Shown piece after piece: positions 62,101 to 64,000 of a DNA stretch of 64,000 nt. The translations under genes were made by a program, and so were the position numbers. The notes under the pieces were generated by a model. It ran no database searches and was not told where the DNA came from. It worked only from the letters and a program-made list of their open reading frames with translations. How positions within the stretch are numbered: the stretch's first letter is position 1; each line of letters starts with the position of its first letter. This stretch comes from Paratrimastix pyriformis (Eukaryota > Preaxostyla > Paratrimastigidae), in contig JAPMOS010000006.1 in NCBI GenBank assembly GCA_027972325.1, forward strand, positions 167,001-231,000. The letters run 5' to 3'.

Positions 62101-64000
62101 CTCTGATCCCCCACAACCACCCACAACCACAACCACCCGCAGCTGATGCCTTTGCGGCCCGGTCCAACCTGACCTTCTCTCGACAGGCCACCGCCGGCGC
62201 ACCCCAGACTGTCCTGATCATAGCAAGTGACCCCGATGGCGATTCGGTCCCGTGCACCGCGACCTGTGCCGGCACGGCCTTTGCCCTGGAGCTGTCCTCG
62301 GTCCAAGCGGGCCTCGGGGCGGCGGGGGTCCCTCTGGAGGCTGTCCAGTGGTCCTGCCTCGGCACTGACTTCCTGGCCAACTACTCGGCGCCCCTCGTGG
62401 CCGCCCCCGATTACATCCTCTGGTGCGTCGATCTCCTTGGGCAACGAGTGCCCTGGGGATTCGTCAACGTGGCACCAGGTTTGCGTGGGCTCGTCGTGAA
62501 CCGTCGAGGGGGGCCATACTAGCTGCCCCCGGCCCCACTGGCCCACCGCACACAATACGACTCATGTTGTCGTTCTTGTCGTCACCCCATCACAGACCTC
62601 ATCTCGGCGGGCCATTGCAACATGATCATCCCGGCCAGCACCGCGGGCCTGACCGTGGGTGTCCCGTGCACAAGCACCTTCATCGCCCGCGATCGGTGGG
62701 GCAACCACGTCCCTTGCACGAACGCCACCGCCAATGCCACCTTCGTGCTGCTTCTGGACGGGGCGGCCCCGGCCAACCTGACGTGGACCTGCACGGGAGG
62801 CGGCGACTTTGCGGGGACCTTCACGCCCATGGCTCCGTTTGGGCACACCCTCAAGGGGGCCACTCGTGCCTCGGGGGAGCCTGTTGGTGAGGAGGCCACG
62901 ATCACCGTCGAACCTGGTTTGTTCTCATGACAGCCGCCTTTCTCACCCTCACCCGACTCCTGCTCCTCCATCCTCCCTCCCCTCCCTCCCCCCTCCCTCC
63001 TCCCTCCCCCTCCCCCCCTCCCTCCTTCACCAATTCGCTTGTCTTTGGGTTGTGCGCCCCTCATTTAGCCCCTGTGGACGGAGCCCTGAGCACATTCTCG
63101 ACCAACAGCACCGTCATCGTGGCTGGTCACCTGTTGGCGGTCAGCATCGTTGCCAGGGATGCGTATGGCCGCTCGGACGTCGCCTGCACGGTGACCAACG
63201 ACAAGACCATCTTTGCCCTGCTCTGGGATGGATGCACCCCCGAGGACCTCTCGTGGGACTGCACTTTCATCGCTGCAGAGGGAGGCGAGCCGGTGTGGCT
63301 GGCCAGCTTCCGGCCGGTGGTTGCTGGGCCGCACCGACTCGCGGTCGTGGCCCTGTCGGATGGGGCCTTCCTGACGAGCGGAGGCATACAGCTGCCCACC
63401 TTGACGGTGGTCGAAGGTTTGCCCGATCTCTTCTCGCACTGGGAGAGGCCTCACTTTCTGACGGCTCCGCAGGCCCGATCGCGGCCTCCCAGACGACTCT
63501 GACCGTCGTGGGCGGCGGCTCGGGGCCGATGGCCGTCGGGACCCCGATCACCCTGGGCCTGACTGCCCGCGATGCGTGGCGGAACCCCATCGGCTGCACG
63601 AACGACACCGCCTCCCGGTTGCGGGTGACCGTGGTCGGGAGCAGTGGCGACCAAGTGAACGTGACATGGCACTGCTCTGGTGGCGGGGCCTTTGTCAGCA
63701 GTGCCTGGACGCCGGCTAGGGGTGATGCCGGCCGTACGATTGCTCTGCTGTGCGTGTTCGCGGGGCTGGCAGAGCCCGAGGTGATCGCCTCGGTCAACGT
63801 AACGATCGCTGGTCTGAAACATGAAACCCCTCGAATTACACCCCGTTTCGCACGCAGATGCCCCGGTGGCCGACAGCACCTTCACGCTGAGCCCCAGCAG
63901 CCCGCCGGCAGGGTCGCAAGTCAGGGTCACCATCCAGGCCCGGGATCCGGCCGGGGCCCAGTTTGGCTGCACGCTCGAGACGGCCAACACGACCTTTGCG
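41139..64000 (+). CDS. Gene C: giant RCC1-propeller/IPT/filamin-repeat surface protein (runs off right edge)
   Basis: Third paralogue with the same plan as gene B: signal exon (ATG 41,139), four propeller modules, the IPT/Ig-like block, and at least five filamin-like repeats before the edge. Modules 2, 3 and the start of 4 are recent near-identical tandem copies. The 2.9-kb intron in module 2 carries a transposon-like insertion. Modules 3 and 4 have base-run deletions that break the frame as given. If these are assembly errors the gene is intact; if real, it is damaged. A surface recognition or adhesion role is inferred from the domains. The membrane anchor should lie beyond 64,000, by analogy with gene B. 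Confidence 0.82.
41876..42125. repeat. C/T-rich simple repeats (gene C intron)
   Basis: CCCTCC and CTCCTC runs followed by CCATCCAC units, in the intron after the SLYGCG exon of module 1. Almost no G on the sense strand. Confidence 0.88.
43078..43280. repeat. CTCCTTGT, CTCCCTGC and CCCCA arrays (gene C intron)
   Basis: Three adjacent tandem arrays with different units between the sixth-blade exons of module 1. The change of unit along the tract suggests stepwise expansion. Confidence 0.88.
43931..44621 (+). other. Gene C module 1: three IPT/TIG-type units
   Basis: Exons 43,931-44,196, 44,262-44,355 and 44,443-44,621, in the standard phases. Motifs: LTLTGTHFRTE, VGGLPCANVV, LQCTTDPALT; LSATVGTAGDVITVTGCGF; VQLGTGGDLLA, FVVPAQPSAA. 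Confidence 0.85.
45484..45556 (+). repeat. tRNA-like sequence (SINE head or tRNA relic) inside the insertion
   Basis: An A-box-like TGGTCAAGTTGG (45,490-45,501) and a perfect B box GGTTCGAATCC (45,535-45,545) at normal tRNA spacing. The flanks do not form an acceptor stem and the anticodon arm does not fold properly, so it is not a working tRNA. Confidence 0.5.
46433..47557 (-). other. Possible minus-strand exons inside the insertion
   Basis: Two stretches have G/C-ending codons like the real genes here: one ends QYFTLSTEVKACLAKIRTSQ with TAA at 46,433-46,435, and another near 47,190-47,370 contains CGACKKPMGLLTG and HRRMVHRCG, a small Cys/His cluster. The link between them and the start are unresolved. 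It could be the element's own DNA-binding protein. Weak evidence. Confidence 0.25.
46525..46800. repeat. CT, CCCTG and CCCCGC arrays inside the insertion
   Basis: A CT dinucleotide run (about 46,535-46,560), CCCTGC repeats (about 46,622-46,740) and CCCCGC repeats (about 46,740-46,805). The unit resembles the array at 17,589-17,902. Confidence 0.88.
47700..47768 (+). repeat. Second tRNA-like sequence inside the insertion
   Basis: A-box-like TAGTCCAGCTGG (47,702-47,713) and B-box-like GGTTCAATTCC (47,756-47,766), followed by AT-rich DNA and T runs near the right end of the insertion. No matching acceptor stem, so a SINE-type or relic sequence. Confidence 0.45.
50290..50452. repeat. Minisatellite ACACAAACGCCCCC (gene C module 2 intron)
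   Basis: About eight 15-17-base units plus flanking variant units, just after the propeller-closing exon. The same array recurs at 54,475-54,616 with different unit numbers. No unique spacers; G-poor on the sense strand. Confidence 0.85.
50684..51464 (+). other. Gene C module 2: three IPT/TIG-type units
   Basis: Exons 50,684-50,952, 51,038-51,128 and 51,286-51,464 in standard phases. Unit 1 has VGGLPCTDLV and GSHAVTVTNTDIG; unit 3 VQLGTGGDLLA. Confidence 0.85.
51716..54449 (+). other. Gene C module 3: RCC1-like propeller with two run-length shifts
   Basis: Nearly the same sequence as module 2 without the insertion: its T run at 52,022-52,034 is the empty site. Exon 53,383-53,545 is 163 bases against 164 in module 2, with four C instead of five near 53,450. 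The next exon has three G instead of four near 53,648. Both break the frame as written. The last two propeller exons are fused, as in module 2. Confidence 0.83.
54475..54616. repeat. Minisatellite ACACAAACGCCCCC (gene C module 3 intron)
   Basis: Counterpart of 50,290-50,452 with changed unit count and C-run lengths, so it has drifted since the module duplication. Confidence 0.85.
54853..55589 (+). other. Gene C module 3: three IPT/TIG-type units
   Basis: Exons 54,853-55,121, 55,209-55,299 and 55,417-55,589. Unit 3 is six bases shorter than in module 2 through several small deletions that happen to restore frame. Confidence 0.83.
56762..57660. repeat. GTACC-based repeat arrays (gene C intron)
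   Basis: Two arrays, about 56,762-57,110 and 57,425-57,660, of GGTACC/AGTACCAAAA units at roughly 10-15-base spacing. GGTACC is its own reverse complement, and the second array contains units in both orientations, so strong foldback is possible. The DNA between them holds purine runs and a tRNA-like sequence. Confidence 0.85.
57326..57392 (+). repeat. tRNA-like sequence between the GTACC arrays
   Basis: An A box GTAGCTCAGTGAGCGAAGCGG and a B box GTTCGAATCCC at tRNA-like spacing, followed by CATAAACCCCCATAAAATT. No acceptor-stem pairing, so a SINE-type or relic sequence. Confidence 0.5.
57673..57775 (+). repeat. Dispersed repeat R2, copy 3 (gene C intron)
   Basis: Direct copy of the 1,590-1,705 repeat with a few small deletions, ending GGAAATCAGGA. 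It immediately follows the second GTACC array. Confidence 0.65.
59326..59476. repeat. CCACAA/CCACCACAA array (gene C intron)
   Basis: About 150 bases, G-free on the sense strand, in the intron between the propeller end (59,320) and IPT unit 1 (59,518). Confidence 0.9.
59518..60272 (+). other. Gene C module 4: three IPT/TIG-type units
   Basis: Exons 59,518-59,774, 59,832-59,925 and 60,094-60,272 in standard phases. Motifs: LILTGTNFHPE, VGGLPCTDLV; VSSLNISAGRPDDVI; AQLGTGGPMLA, FVVPAQPSAA. Confidence 0.85.
60361..61915 (+). other. Gene C: two IPT-like and two Ig-like domains
   Basis: Exons 60,361-60,690, 60,754-61,059, 61,150-61,476 and 61,595-61,915, all phase 1 to phase 1. They correspond one to one with gene B 28,234-29,790, and here the fourth exon is in frame (ending GSTGIIFG). 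Confidence 0.83.
62143..64000 (+). other. Gene C: filamin-like repeats 1 to 5 (fifth cut by edge)
   Basis: Exons 62,143-62,478, 62,596-62,916, 63,069-63,416, 63,473-63,811 and 63,858 to the edge. Each matches the gene B repeat in the same place, including the VPC...WxC cysteine pair. The intron 62,917-63,068 is a C/T tract. Confidence 0.83.

Noticed and set aside
1-64000. Bacterial origin or contamination, suggested by high G+C and bacterial-style Ig-like domains
   Set aside because: Dozens of spliceosomal-type introns, a kinesin and EGF-like domains show nuclear eukaryotic DNA.

Overview
The window is nuclear DNA of a GC-rich, intron-dense unicellular eukaryote. The evidence is many short exons with G/C-ending codons, AG acceptors, a conserved donor (mostly GTCTGT or GTCCGT), and a kinesin and RCC1-, IPT/TIG-, filamin- and EGF-type domains. 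There are no operons or bacterial ribosome-binding sites. The lineage cannot be fixed from sequence alone; a free-living anaerobic flagellate is only a guess.

Layout. Positions 1-7,433 (minus) hold the 5' part of giant surface-protein gene A, which runs off the left edge. Positions 7,685 to about 16,000 (minus) hold a C-terminal-motor kinesin (kinesin-14 type) with an N-terminal ubiquitin-like fold, a long proline-rich and polyglutamine region and a coiled coil. Positions 16,886-37,921 (plus) hold gene B, a nearly complete paralogue of A. Positions 37,690-40,868 hold broken copies of the 3' end of such a gene, separated by DNA with no gene that I can recognise. Positions 41,139-64,000 (plus) hold gene C, a third paralogue running off the right edge.

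Genes A, B and C share one plan. A short first exon encodes a signal peptide. Up to four modules follow, each a seven-bladed RCC1-like beta-propeller (11 exons) plus up to three IPT/TIG-type beta-sandwich units (3 exons); a complete module in B is 548 residues. After the modules come more IPT- and Ig-like domains, about twelve filamin-like repeats with a conserved cysteine pair, two further Ig-like domains, EGF-like domains, one membrane helix and a proline-rich tail. The product looks like a very large type I surface or adhesion protein (about 4,500 residues for B). Module boundaries and nearly all filamin-repeat boundaries are phase-1 introns, so whole modules can be gained or lost in frame. 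Gene C shows this happening: modules C2, C3 and the start of C4 are near-identical tandem copies of about 4.1 kb.

Introns hold most of the rest: G-poor (sense-strand) simple repeats, minisatellites, two families of short dispersed repeat, tRNA-like sequences and a 2.75-kb insertion with terminal inverted repeats whose empty site survives in the sister modules. Several exons carry one-base shifts at base runs, and one stretch (about 55.3-56.4 kb) has many small deletions. These look more like assembly error than biology, but the sequence alone cannot decide.
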